DNA of 64,000 nucleotides from Pseudeuparius sepicola (taxonomy: Eukaryota; Arthropoda; Insecta; Coleoptera; Anthribidae). The DNA is taken from positions 65,865,949 through 65,929,948 of the forward strand of contig OY987298.1 in NCBI GenBank assembly GCA_963920635.1, written 5' to 3'. Below are positions 47,090 to 58,928 of this stretch, piece by piece (the stretch's first letter is position 1; each line of letters begins with the position of its first letter). A model generated the notes under the pieces. That model was given only the letters and a program-made list of their open reading frames with translations. It was not told where the DNA came from and made no database searches. The position numbers and the translations under genes were made by a program.

Positions 47090-47686
47090 TTTCATTACGA
47101 GTCTGGAAATATTTTTCCATGCGCGCGTGACAAATTCCCGTGTGAGGCGCAGCCTCACATGGGAAGTCATGCAAGCACGGAAAAATCTATTTCTGGACGT
47201 GTAATGAACGATATTTTTTATTATACTTCTTTGAAAACGGAAACTTAAAACATTTTATCGGCATATTATAATAAATTTAATTGACAAAAAATAAATAATG
47301 CAGACAATATAGTGTTTGTTATGTATGATGCGTTTCCATGGTTACTCTCAAATTATTTCAAAGGTGCTTTGTTGTAAATTAGTTATTGTCAGATAAGGTG
47401 AATAAAACTTCAAAAATATTACAGAAATGTATCTAAATATTGAAACACTTACGAATTAAACTACAAAATAGGTATATGTTAAATATCAGAGAGCAAATAG
47501 AGTTTCTTAAATTTAGTTTACTTTGCTGTATATTTATATTTTAAAGCCATATATTCGGTATTTTTATTCAGCGCACGGAAAGTTTTTCCATGCGCTGTTT
47601 CTGTGCGCTAGCCCGAAAAACCCCATCTTTCATTATTGCTAAAACAGACGAAAATAAGGTGTTTTCAAAGAAGTATAATAAAAAAA
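47090..47686 (-). mobile_element. MITE-like repeat G, copy 2, with cruciform-prone tail
   Basis: Reverse-oriented copy of 36716-37285. The tail (47090-47211) folds into a hairpin of about 55-bp arms tipped by TGTGAGGCGCAGCCTCACA. TTATTATACTTCTTTGAAAA and its mirror bound the main part (about 47212-47686). Confidence 0.75.
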
Positions 47687-47689
47687 TAT

Positions 47690-48539
47690 ATTTGGTGAGT
47701 TGTGAAGACCCATACACAAACAGTTTCCAAAAATCTACTTGTAATGGCTAAAATTATTCCTTGACCAATGCCACTTTATGCCACAATGCCAATTTTTAAA
47801 AAAGTGCTGTCGATTTCCTAAAATACACATCAACTTTGCAACATCCTGAATGGGACTAGAACACGTGGTAACGCTCAAAACGTGGGACCGAGTTCGCCGC
47901 ACCATTTCGCACGGGCCTAGAACCGCCCCTGACAAAGATTCTCCCTTTAGAACACTTCCATTTACACTCAACTAGGTATAGGGCGATTTAACATTTACAA
48001 TTAAATGCCTTTAAACAAGGTTTAGGTCAAGTATTTTTTAATGATTTCAGATCAACGCTAGAGTAATTTTTTTTTTGTTTTAGTTAATGATAAACATAAA
48101 TGGATTCAAGTTTAATTTTCAAAAATACAGTGTGCTTGTGGACAGTTTGTTTGTGAACACTCTAAAAATCTATGAAGAGCCGCGTAAAATTTAGCGTACA
48201 AGAAGTGTTAATTATTTCAATGCCAATCTTATATTAAGAACAAGCAAAACTTTTTATCAAGAGTAACTTTTTTGAATGAAATAAAATATAAAGAAGTTTT
48301 CCTATTGGACTACCGTAACTGTGGACATACTGTATATGTATATATATCGATGATTTTTTTAAAATAGAAGGCCCTGCATATAATTCTATTTTTGCAATCT
48401 ATTTGTATCTATTTTTGCGATTCCAACAATATAAATAATTATAGTTTTCTTTTGGTTACTGGGTTGGCGACCATTAATTACGCATTTTTAAAAATTTCTT
48501 TTTGTCATTTAATGAACAATTATAATTTTTTTTTTCCAT
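47690..48539. other. No gene recognised
   Basis: AT-rich. A 78-codon minus frame at 47735-47971 has no known motif. Confidence 0.5.
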
Positions 48540-51310
48540 TACACAACACGTGTTTCGGCATAGGGCCATCATCAGGTATATCAAACTAAAAAACAACATG
48601 TTTCCTACTATAACAATGTGTACATTCAAAACGGTATCAACAAAAATGATTTTTTTTTTCTTTCAATTATAACAATTTTCTTTTATATTTATACAGTATT
48701 GCTAAACAATTCCAAACATTAAAATTTTTTTTTTTTAATTTTTTAAAAAATAGATTAACGAAACAGGAAAAAATATCAGACTGAAATTAAAAATTATAAA
48801 GGTAAGTACTTACGTAGTGTTTGTTAACATTACGGATTTTTCTTTTTATTTTTTAAAATTTATTAATAAGTTAGGCAGACATGGAAGAATATATCAAAAT
48901 TTTTAAGTGTATCGTATGGACGTCTGCAGGTATATGAATTTCAATACGGCAGGCGGTACAAAAATAGCATGGTTGTAGTAAAAAAGAATGAGTTTTTTAT
49001 ATAAAGTGAAAATATTTAATTTAATAGCCGTAGTAGAATTATTTTTAGATAAATCTTTCTATAAATAGTAATAGTAAAATGCAAGAACGGATTTCTAGTT
49101 ATTTTATTAATATGTATCTTTGAAAAAAATTTTTTATATTAATTTATTAGATTTAAATATATGTGTGATAGGTTTTCGGTGTCTGTTCTGAAATTTATGG
49201 TGTTATTATGTTTTTTAATATTTAACATTTCTAACACATTTCTTTTTGAGTAATCATTTTCTTTACATAATATTTCGGTGTTGTTAAAATCGAAACTATG
49301 AACATTTTCTAAGGCATGTTTGCATAATGCGGTGGCATTTTTATTATTAGTTTTAATATCATATTTATGTTTATAAATACGTTTGTGTAAATATTGTTTA
49401 GTTTGGCCTATATATATTGATTGGCAGTCTAAACAAGAAACTTTATAGATTAAATTTGATTGCATATCTTTGTTTACAGTAGGTTTAGGGTTTGTAAAAA
49501 ATTTTTTGGTACTGTTGATAGTTTTATGTCCCATATTTATATTATGTGTTTTGAAAATTTTAGATATTTGTTCTGATGCTCCATGTATATATGGCATTGA
49601 GAAATATTTTTCAGGTAGGTTAGTATTTTTAGTTTTTGGTGATTTATTATAAAGATTGTGTATACGTTTTTTAATTAATGGGTTGTAAAATTTTTTTGGA
49701 TAATTATTATCGTTTAATGTATTTTTTATTTTTTTGAGGTTGTTTGGTCTGTATATAGGGTTCGAGAGACAAACGGCATGATCAACAAGGTTGTTTACTA
49801 CATTTTTTTTGTAAATATTTGGTACATTTGAATTGAAATTTAGGTACCTGGCAGACCAAATATCTTTTGTGAACCAATTTGTGTTAATAATACCTTTTTT
49901 ATTATAAGAAATAGTTAGGTTAAGAAAATTTATTTTATTATTATGTTCTTTCTCATAAGTAAATTGTAGTCTTTGGTGGAAATTATTGAAGGTTTTAAGG
50001 GTGTTGTCGATTTCATTTTCATGTAGGCAAAGTAAGCAATCATCAACGTATCTTTTGTAAAAGAAAGGTTTAACTTGTAGTTTTTTTAAAACGGTAGATT
50101 CTAATTCTTCCATAACTAAGTTAGCGATTGTTGATGAAATAGGTGAGCCCATTGGGGTTCCAAAAATTTGTTTATAAAATAGGTTATTAAAATTAAAGAA
50201 AGTAGAGGTTAGGCAAAATTTTAAACCTTCTAAAAATATATTTTTAGGTAATGTAGTAAACGGTATCAAATTATTCCAATGTTTATCAACGCAATCAATA
50301 GCTAACTCGATTGGAATATTTGTAAAAAGTGATTTTACATCAAACGATATGAGGACATGTTTCTGAGGAACAACTATGGTTTTAATAAAGTCATGAAAAT
50401 GCCATGAATTCTTGATATAATATTCATTATTGCCAATGATATTTGTTATTATTTTTGAAAAAAATTTTGACAAATTATAAGTGGGAGAACCGACATTGGA
50501 TACAATAGGACGTAATGGAACATTTGGTTTATGTAATTTAGGCAAACCATAAACATAAGGAGGAAGACCGTTATAACAGGTTAATAGATTTTTTGTTTGT
50601 GTGTTTATGAATTTATTTTGATGCCAATTTAGAATTAATTTATTTAACTCAGATTGGATTTTATTTAAGGGGTTATATGACAATTTTTTGTAAGTATTTT
50701 CGTCGTTTATAAGGTCGTACATTTTTTCTTGGTATTCAGTTTTATTCATAATGACTGTTTTGTTACATTTATCTGCGGTTAAAATAAGAAGATTAGGATT
50801 ATCAGTAATAAATTTTTTAGTTTCTTTGATGAAGTGGTTGTATTGTTTTTTGAGAAATTTTTTGGTATTATTAATTTTATGTTTATGGTTATTTATAATA
50901 TTGCAGATATTCCCACGTATAATGTCTTTTTGTTCATTACAATTTATATAAGAAAGGCCTTTTTCAATGCAAGCTATTATACTTTCAGTAGGAATTGATA
51001 AATTAGGGAGGACGAATTTTGGGCCAAGACTCAAAAAATAGTAAATATTATTTGGAATTTTGACAGTTGTAAGGTTCTCAATCCAGTTTTGGTTTAAAGG
51101 TGGTTTAGTGTTATTATTAATGGACAAAGATAGTAGTTTATTTATTTTATTTTGGTTTTTTATTTTTGTTCTCTCATAAATAATGTTGTATATTATTTGG
51201 TCCAGCTGTTTGGAAGATATTCTACCTTGAAGCTTTGAATTTTGCAGTTTTTGATGCCCATTGTTTCGAAAATGAAACTTTTGCAGGTATACTTTATACA
51301 GAAGAAAATA
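48540..51310 (-). mobile_element. Penelope-like retroelement (PLE)
   Basis: One minus-strand element comprising an RT/GIY-YIG frame (49139-51310) and about 600 bp of downstream sequence, with a CCTGATGATGGCC...GCCGAAACACGTG motif at about 48547-48577. The limits are approximate: I found no second copy of a terminal repeat, so flanking pLTRs may be incomplete. It shares the minus-strand orientation of the RCHY1 gene in whose intron it appears to lie. Confidence 0.85.
49139..51310 (-). CDS. PLE polyprotein: reverse transcriptase plus GIY-YIG endonuclease
   Basis: An uninterrupted minus-strand frame of about 723 codons. The N-terminal region reads KLQGRISSKQLDQIIYN and NNTKPPLNQNWIENLT, then FLSLGPKFVLPNL, typical of PLE openings. 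RT motifs follow in order: GLPKLHKPNVPLRPIVS, ISFDVKSLFTNIP, GTPMGSPISSTIANLVMEEL and the YVDD catalytic box in KRYVDDCLLCL. About 100 residues from the C-terminus is a GIY-YIG nuclease (LIYKVSCLDCQSIYIGQTKQ, then KRIYKHK), the arrangement specific to Penelope-like elements. RT copies the element RNA; the nuclease nicks the target. The frame remains open for 183 nt above 51127 with no ATG before a stop at 51311-51313. The true start is therefore missing, in an upstream exon, or non-ATG. Codon use is very AT-rich like the flanks. Confidence 0.93.
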   Translation of the reverse strand, partial: YFLLYKVYLQKFHFRNNGHQKLQNSKLQGRISSKQLDQIIYNIIYERTKIKNQNKINKLLSLSINNNTKPPLNQNWIENLTTVKIPNNIYYFLSLGPKFVLPNLSIPTESIIACIEKGLSYINCNEQKDIIRGNICNIINNHKHKINNTKKFLKKQYNHFIKETKKFITDNPNLLILTADKCNKTVIMNKTEYQEKMYDLINDENTYKKLSYNPLNKIQSELNKLILNWHQNKFINTQTKNLLTCYNGLPPYVYGLPKLHKPNVPLRPIVSNVGSPTYNLSKFFSKIITNIIGNNEYYIKNSWHFHDFIKTIVVPQKHVLISFDVKSLFTNIPIELAIDCVDKHWNNLIPFTTLPKNIFLEGLKFCLTSTFFNFNNLFYKQIFGTPMGSPISSTIANLVMEELESTVLKKLQVKPFFYKRYVDDCLLCLHENEIDNTLKTFNNFHQRLQFTYEKEHNNKINFLNLTISYNKKGIINTNWFTKDIWSARYLNFNSNVPNIYKKNVVNNLVDHAVCLSNPIYRPNNLKKIKNTLNDNNYPKKFYNPLIKKRIHNLYNKSPKTKNTNLPEKYFSMPYIHGASEQISKIFKTHNINMGHKTINSTKKFFTNPKPTVNKDMQSNLIYKVSCLDCQSIYIGQTKQYLHKRIYKHKYDIKTNNKNATALCKHALENVHSFDFNNTEILCKENDYSKRNVLEMLNIKKHNNTINFRTDTENLSHIYLNLIN

Positions 51311-52116
51311 TCACAAATGACGATGAGCACTCGCACTTAAAATATTTCCTCATATTCCAAATTTGATAGACAACCTATTGATTTAGTAAACAAATTAAGT
51401 TCAATTTAATTAAGACAATAATTATTGTAAATTTTGAATCAATTCTATGGCACAGATATCGCAAACTACAAAAAAGTGCTATTGGCAGTTAAGGAGGCAT
51501 TGTTTTGTTTCATGGTCAACTGAGGATGCTATCGAAAAGTAATTAATATTTAAAAAACTGCCAGAGGAATAATATACCAACAGTATTAAATATATTGTTC
51601 AAAAGCCCTTTTTGAGCACTTCCAGATGAACCTACAATATACGGGGTGTTCCATTAAAAAACTTTAGTTTGCCACCCTTAAGTTGAACGCCCTGCATAAT
51701 TTTTCACAGAGGTTAAAAAGTACACATTTCTACTTAAAACTTTTTTATCTAACATTTTTTCTAGGTTAAAAAATAAGATAGGGTAAAAAAAAACTCTGAA
51801 CACATATTATATAGCGTTAATTATAGCGTTTCACGACCACCAATAATTATTTATCGGTGAGTATGTTTAAAAACAAGTGTTTTTACTTAAACAGCATTTT
51901 TATTATCATTACTATTTTATTTTGCAATTAAAACAGGTGAGTTTCTTTTCTTTTTCAACGTAATGTACCTAGGGGATACAAAACAATTAGTCCGGGTCTT
52001 GCTCTTGCCTATCTATTCCCCCTCATTTATCTGTTGAAAAATAAAATAATATCCTAGTTTCAATAAAAATAATTATCGTGCAATGTATTATATTTTTCCT
52101 GCTTCTGACAAGTTCT
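51311..52116. other. Orphan mariner-type end; otherwise nothing
   Basis: TACGGGGTGTTCCATTAAAA at about 51641 resembles other Tc1/mariner-type ends in the window. No partner found. Confidence 0.4.
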
Positions 52117-52124
52117 TATTAGGT

Positions 52125-54655
52125 TAGGGTTGCCAGATTGGAAAATCTAAAAATCGAGCATACCAATCAAAAAGCTGTTAAAAAATTGGGACTTTGAATA
52201 AAAATCAGGACGCTATTTTTTTAAAGGAATAACATACATATATCCATATATTAAAGGAAATAAAATACATAATTCTCCAAACAGAACAATAAAACTTCTC
52301 ATAAAATTTAAAAACACAAAATAACTCAAAATAATAGTATATTATACACTTAGGTTGAGAAGTGAGCCATTATATACTGAGCTACGCGCCTCACGATATA
52401 ATATGCGAATTAGTTATATTTACTATTTGAGTCATTTGCATTGAATTGCCTTACAAAAGGAAGTTACAATTTGAAAATCGTTTATGTAAGTTAAACAGAA
52501 GTAAAAAAACTAGAAAATTTTAGGTTAAGCAATCGCCTTAGTTTACACACCGACTGAGATTTTAACTGCGACTTGATTCTGTCCTTTCAACTTGGGTAAA
52601 AGTAATACAGTCCGACACACTACCTCAACTCCATACTCGTGTAAGTGCGTGCCCAATGAGCAAGAACCAAACCAGACCACTTATAGCTGCAACGCTGCAG
52701 TTCCGACTAGCTGGGACGTGGGTCTTTTGTTGTGGCTGGTGGATCTGCCGCTTAACTGCACATGACCAAACCAGAACTTGTGATGTTGTAGGAGGAGGTG
52801 TGGTGTAACAGCTTCGATGTGTCTGTGAATTCGAAAACCAAGCAGTACCCAATCTCGTAAGTCGAGAAAAAAATGTAGACAACTAATATAATTTTAAACT
52901 ATAGTTAGTAAAACTATCTAAATTACAACAATGAGTGTGACTAATTTAATAATGCTATATTTATAATTATTAAAAAAAAAAAAATGTGCACAAAGATAGC
53001 GAAAATAATGCAAAATATTTACTTGTAGAAATGTAATATACAATTTGAAACTTGATATTTAAAAGAAATCTGAACCTCAGACTAGGACAAGAGAATGATT
53101 TTTGATTTCTGATTACAAGTTATCTAGACACACTTATATGTTCTCTGGGTAAGTAAATCAAATTTAGTTCGATGAAAGAGAAAATTTTTGATAATAGCAA
53201 AAAAAAAATCTGAGGTGACTACGTTACGTTCCTTCGGGGATCAGAGAGGTATCGTTGAAAATTAAGAAGGTTCAAAAATTTTAAATATGGAAATATGACC
53301 AGGTGCAAAACCCAGGCAGAAATCCAGAGATAGCTCGAGTTCGTAGAACCTAGGTGAGTAGATATTTCGAGAAAACGGTACAAGAAATACGCAAAAAAAA
53401 GATTAATGAGATAAAATGTACTCACCAGGGCTTCCAAGGACTTCCACGGCGCTCGAGCCCCTGTGGACTCCTCCTGTGCTGGCTGAAATGAAGCTGAATT
53501 CCTGGGGTGGTACACGTGATTGACTACGCACCAGAGAACCAGGGCTCCGGAGATAAGTTTCACATGAAAATGAAAGATAACAAATATTAATTAAAGAATG
53601 GTAAAATTTCAATGATACACTATCAAACCACTAAATTAGGGTTGAAAAGTCAGAAAAAGTGGCCAAGCCAAAAACACGATGCGAGCACCTCAAGAACACA
53701 ATGAAAAAGTGTCTTCGGAACGAGAACTTGTCAGAACTTTTTGTGGTACGATATCCGGGTTCGAGATTATGGAACATTCTATGGGATTCTATAAACAACC
53801 CGCGAAAATGCTCAATAAAAAGGCACTATGAAAAAACTAAAATTTCGAATACAACTTCCGTTTGTGCTTGTGATTCGTACCACAAAATGGTTAGGTAGAT
53901 GAATGACAAAATTGACACTTGACTGGAATCACAAATCACTTTAGTTAAATAAGTTTGATATGATCGGAATAGTATCAGGTATTTATTTTCAAAAGTAAGC
54001 ACAACAAATTAAAAGGTATTTTACACTAGCAAGCAATCAAAGGGAATTATTTAGTTACATACCTGAACTTTGGGATCTGGCTCGCCAACCAATATTCACA
54101 CAACCACAAAATACAAATCCCTGTCAGAAGAAGAAGAGTCTAATTGCATGCGCGATAGGCGTAGCATTATCTTTCGGTTACAGGGGCGGTTCAATAATGA
54201 ATTGATAAATTTATTGAAATTAAAACGATGTAACGGAATGAGACAAAATTTCCGTTTCAACGTTTATGTGACATTTTAAACTTCAAGTCGATTTTTACTC
54301 GATTTTTGTAACGGTTTTTTTCTAGCTTAACGTCTACGTTTACGTTCTGTATTCAATTCATTTCTCTATTATTCCGTCCGCAATCTGTATATGCTCGTTT
54401 CTGTTTTCTGTCCACAAAACAGAAAGGTTATTCTGTAGATCGCTCATAACCGTACCTACTAGCCATCGAAAATAAGTTGGATGACGGTCAGGCTCACACG
54501 TTGTTGCCAGCAGCACCTACTAATAATTCCAATTTCTGAATAAATATTTTGGAAATCGGGACAATTAGCGTCCTGAAGTATAGTCTGTCGGGACATGGGG
54601 CAAAACCTCCGATATCGGGACTGTCCCATAAAAATCGGGATGTCTGGCAACCCTA
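52125..54655. mobile_element. 2.5-kb hAT-like element with 8-bp target duplication
   Basis: Ends TAGGGTTGCCAGA are inverted at 52125 and 54655. TATTAGGT is duplicated exactly at 52117-52124 and 54656-54663. This TIR and TSD are those of hAT transposons. No hAT transposase is recognisable. On the minus strand it contains an exon-like segment at 54064-54118 (acceptor CTTCTTCTTCTGACAG, donor GTATGT) and another candidate donor GTGAGT near 53415. These could be relics of an intron-bearing transposase or of captured host exons; the encoded peptides are not recognised. Confidence 0.85.
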
Positions 54656-54879
54656 TATTAGGTATAGGTAATTTTAATTAAATGCTATCGAATTTTTGAA
54701 TTTCACCTGCCATTACAGCAGTTAATAATTTAAAGCCAAAATAACAGAGTTTTTTTGAAACTCAATTACAAGGGATTTATCTCAAAAGATGCTTGAGCAT
54801 TATCGTTTATGTAGAACGTGAAATTCATAAGATTTGCAAGTTATTTATATTAGAAAATTAGAAATTATTTTATTCTGAC

Positions 54880-55853
54880 TTGTGTCAAGTTGAAATTTTG
54901 AAGATGACAAAAGTGAAGAAAAAGAATAATATTGATGAAGTAAACTGTGAGGCCTGTGTAAAGATGGAGAAATTATATGAAGAATTTCTAAAAGGGAAAG
55001 ATAAAATAATTGAAGAATTAGAGGAAAAATTGGGATATTTCAAGCAAGAAAATATCTGTTTAAAAGAGGCTCAGATCTGTAGTCATTGGGATCTTCTGTG
55101 CAGCCCATAGCAATTTCTGGACCACCATCCTATGCTGCTGTGACAAAAAAGGTGCCTGAAAATGTAGTTATAATTAACCCGAAAATGAAACAAGATATAG
55201 AGATTACAAAAAAAGATGTTAAAACATTTCTAAAGCCGGTTGATTTGAACATTCAAATTTCTAAAATTAAGCAGACGAACGATGGAGGATTGATAATATC
55301 TTGTAATACAAAAAATGAAGTGGAGAAAATAAAAGAGCTTGGTGAAGAGTTTAGGAGATGGTTATAAAATTAATAGTCTAGAAGAAAGGTTACCTTGTAT
55401 CAAAATTGTAGGAATAGAAAAAAAATTATCGAATGAAGAGTTGTTGGAATTTATAAAACTTGAAAACCTATGTGTTAAAACTGATATGAAAATTAAAGTT
55501 GTTGTATTTAAAATAATGGTAAGAAGATATATGGCTATTATAGAACGGACAAGGAAATATATTATAGTATTATGAGCAATGGTGCTTTATGTATTGATTT
55601 AAATGTCTGCTCTGTGTATGAACATGTCAATATTATAAGGTGTTATAAATGTTCTGGATTCGACCATAAAGCAGACAAATGTACAAAAATTTCTGTTTGC
55701 CTTAAATGTGGTGTTGGTGGGCATTTGGCTGATAGTTGTTCAACTAGAAGTGAAGATAGAGTGTGCCCCAACTGTAGGGAATTAAATGAAAAGTTTAAAT
55801 TAAATTTGTATTATAAACATTCAGCTTTGACAGAAATTGTCCTGTGTATTTGA
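54880..55853 (+). pseudogene. LINE ORF1 (gag-like) with zinc knuckles, frameshifted
   Basis: Four overlapping frames make up one degraded ORF1. The first (54880-55110) is a charged coiled-coil-like stretch (KLYEEFLKGKDKIIEELEEK). The second (55086-55367) has ISGPPSYAAVTKKVPE. The third continues with LPCIKIVGIEKKLS. The fourth (55572-55853) has two CCHC zinc knuckles, CYKCSGFDHKADKC and CLKCGVGGHLADSC, and a third CPNC-starting knuckle. This is the nucleic-acid-binding protein of a Jockey-group non-LTR retrotransposon. Confidence 0.85.
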
Positions 55854-55879
55854 AAAAAACTGGATAATGCAAGAAATTC

Positions 55880-56966
55880 AGTAGAATAGCAATTATCGAA
55901 AAAAAGAGATTGTGGAGTTATACAATTATTTTAAACTCTCAAGGATTAACAACCCCTTTGGATGAAATTAGATATTATGTTGAAAAATATCGACCTTCAG
56001 TTTGTTGTTTGACAGACTCATATAACAGAGGAAATTAATAATTTTGAAATAGATATTCCAAATTACAATATGGTAAGATTGAATTCAAATAGTCGTCATA
56101 GTGGGGGTGTAATTTTTTATGTCAGGTCAGATGTAACTCATAAATTTATTTATTCACATATTATTCTTAATAATGTCTGGTTTTTGGTAATAGAAGTTAA
56201 ACTGCAAAGTAATGTTTTCACTTTAGGTGGAATTTACCACTCCCCAAATCAACCTCATTCAATTTTTTTAAATTTTCTACAATAATGGTTTCAAAATGTT
56301 GGTGTGTACATTACAAATGATTTATTAATTTTTGGAGACTTTAATATTAATTTTTTGAGTGAAACGTTTTATTCGATGAAGTTAAAAAATAATTAATGAA
56401 ACAGGATTTTGGCAGCTAGTTGACACATTGTAATGACAGAAATTCAACATTGATAGATTTAGTAATAACAAATAACAAAAATATAAAATCTTCTGTTTTA
56501 AATAATCCAAGTATAACAGACCATTGTATAATTAATGTTATGTTAAATGCTAGTGGAAATAGCAAAGTTAAAAAATATATTAGGAAAAGGAATTTACACC
56601 CTGATTTACTCAAGAGGGATTTACTTAATATTCAGTATAATTTTGATGAAGACATTAATAATAAATGTTTTAATTTCCAATTTTTTTTTCATTAATATTC
56701 TTAATAATTATTCTCCTAAAGTAGAAATTCTATGTAAGAACTCTAGTTTTTGGTTTAACCAAAGTGTATTAGAAAACATTAAATTTATGCCTTTAAACTT
56801 GCTAGAAACACAGTTGTTTCTGTAGTAAGAAAAGCTAAAAAAATATATTATGAAGAGAAAATAGATGAGAATAAGCATGATTCAAAAAAATTGTGTCACG
56901 CTTTAAAAAGTTTAATTTCTAGTAAAAAAGAAGAAACATATAATGAAATTTGTTTTGGACACCAAC
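55880..56966 (+). pseudogene. LINE ORF2 endonuclease part
   Basis: Degraded apurinic-type endonuclease: NYNMVRLNSNSRHSGGVIFY, then LGGIYHSPNQPHS, LLIFGDFNIN and STLIDLVITNN...SITDHCIINV. Several frame changes and stops (for example near 56284 and 56393). The coding sequence stops at 56966 where a large element is inserted, and resumes at 61528. Confidence 0.82.
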
Positions 56967-57157
56967 GTATTAGCCTTGTTTATGGAGGTTCTAGTTAGCT
57001 TTTGCTTACGGCGGAATTTCTATAACCTTCAAATATGTCCTTATGGTCTGTTTGTCACATTCCCACTTGTTACTAAATGTTTCTGTCTCGTTCTCTTACA
57101 TTTCACCGAGACGCGTCCGTACGGTGGCGACAAATTCTGAAACCACCGTTCGAGTCG

Positions 57158-57188
57158 GTCGATTAAGGAAGGAATCTTCAATCAACCG
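57158..57188 (+). repeat. 30-bp quasi-palindrome, copy 1 of 4
   Basis: GTCGATTAAGGAAGGAATCT followed by TCAATCAACC. Further copies are at 57570-57596, 57881-57903 and 60821-60850. The consensus starts CGTCGATGGAGGAAGGAATC and ends CTCAATCAACG, and its two halves are roughly inverted. Confidence 0.7.
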
Positions 57189-57565
57189 AACCGGCCAAAG
57201 CGTCGCACCGTCGCGCACCATTGACGATGAAGGTTGCATTTTACATCGCAGGAAACTGTATTTACGCGGGTATCGATCGACCAAGCGCTTGTCCTATCCG
57301 ATCCGATTACCAGCTGTTTTTGCCTTTTGCTGCCGGTTAGATTCTCGTTTTCTTATTTCCACTTATATTATTGTTACGACAGTGTGTTTGGTGGATACAG
57401 TAGTGTGCGGTGGTGTTCTAGTCCGATAATTAGTGTGTGCATATAAAAACATTTAATGTTTTGAGCCATCAGATAAACGATAAATAGGTACAGAGGTTAG
57501 GAAGTGAAAATGTGTTTTGTTGTTTCAAAATGAGTGTTTTCTTGTGGTTTTAGAATCGATGAAAA

Positions 57566-57835
57566 TTGTGTCGATGGAGGAAGGAATCAATGGACGCCCA
57601 AATTGGAAAGGCAATTACCGACCTAACCGGGCCAAAGCCAAAAGTGTCCGTTTTTGCCTTTCCTAAGGATCCAGTTTTGAGGGCAAAATGGGTGCAAGCC
57701 TTATTTATACAAACAAGGGTGCAAGCCATAAAAAGGGCTTACTTTGTAGTCAAGAAACATTCTAAGCTATGTTATAGTATATGTTACATTTTTTATATAT
57801 TTTTCATAAAGCTTCGGGTTATTGTAGGTCTGTGA
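57566..57835 (+). pseudogene. THAP-domain-like fragment (P-element transposase relic?)
   Basis: The central part reads PKPKVSVFAFPKDPVLRAKW, matching the middle of THAP zinc-binding DNA-binding domains (typically V-S-x-F-x-F-P-K-D...R-x-x-W). The N-terminal CxxC and the downstream AVPTIF-type residues are not evident, and the frame then drifts into hydrophobic AT-rich noise. THAP domains form the N-terminus of P-element transposases and of host genes derived from them. Its position inside a TIR element favours the former. Confidence 0.5.
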
Positions 57836-58928
57836 ACAACACTTTTTAACACAAGACATTGAAAGGGAGACTACGTGTGTTCGTCGATGGTCCTCAATCA
57901 ACGGTGTGTTGTAGAATCGACTGGTGAAACTTTACGTGCACCTTTAAAAATTCCACGTTTAGCTAAAGGTTTTAAATTTTCATGGCAAGTTATTTTATTA
58001 TATTTTTACAGAATATACTCACTTTTTTAGGTGCAATACCTTGTAAGTTAGCAGGTTGCCCTAGTTATTTGTCCAAATCGAGCACGAGTCCTAGGGAAGG
58101 TCCCAAATAAAAAAAAAAACAAAAAATTGAACTTGGACGGGTTGAAAAAGCCATAGCTGAATGCGTTGAGAGTTGTGAAGCTTACAAGTCTGCAAACATT
58201 GAGGAAGAGTATTCAAAAATTTTTGATATTGCCGAGAGGGCGAAAGGAAACGAAGGAAGGGGCACATGTAGAGTAGTCACTGAAATGTTTATTCTCATAA
58301 TATTTTTTATGTTGTGATATTTTTATTGTTGAATTATCTTTTATTAAATAACTCTTAAATTGTTGCTGTGTTAAAATATTTTTGTGTTCCACAGATTAGT
58401 TACTATGTTATGTTTGAAATTGTACCTAGTAGTATTTTACCTGGACACAAAAAAACGACAAACTTTGCAGAAGTTTCAGTTATTAAGTGTTTTTAAGATG
58501 CTAGTTGATCATAAATAAAAATCGTTGGTATCGTACTGTCATGCTCGAAGATGTGCCTCAAAATAGGTACATAGCTAATATTAATATTATCTATTATACA
58601 GCGTGGTGAATAAAAAAATGCGAAGTGTGATTTTTCTTCTTCTTTTGAGTAGGTGCCTGTGAATTCATATTTGACATTGTCTTGGGATTCCAAACAACTC
58701 TTAGTGCCATAGTGCTGTAGTTCTAAAAATAAGGGTACTTTACTCTTGAGAAATTTTCATAAGTATTTTTCAACCTTCCCTGTATACGAATAGAAATTTT
58801 AAAATTTTTCGGGTATATTTTGAGTTTAAGCACAAGTACCAACTTTTATCAAGACTAAATTTTTTTCTGAGAAACTTCAAATATAGAAAATTCCCATTTG
58901 TGTCCAACTTTCTGGCAGACACTGTAGA

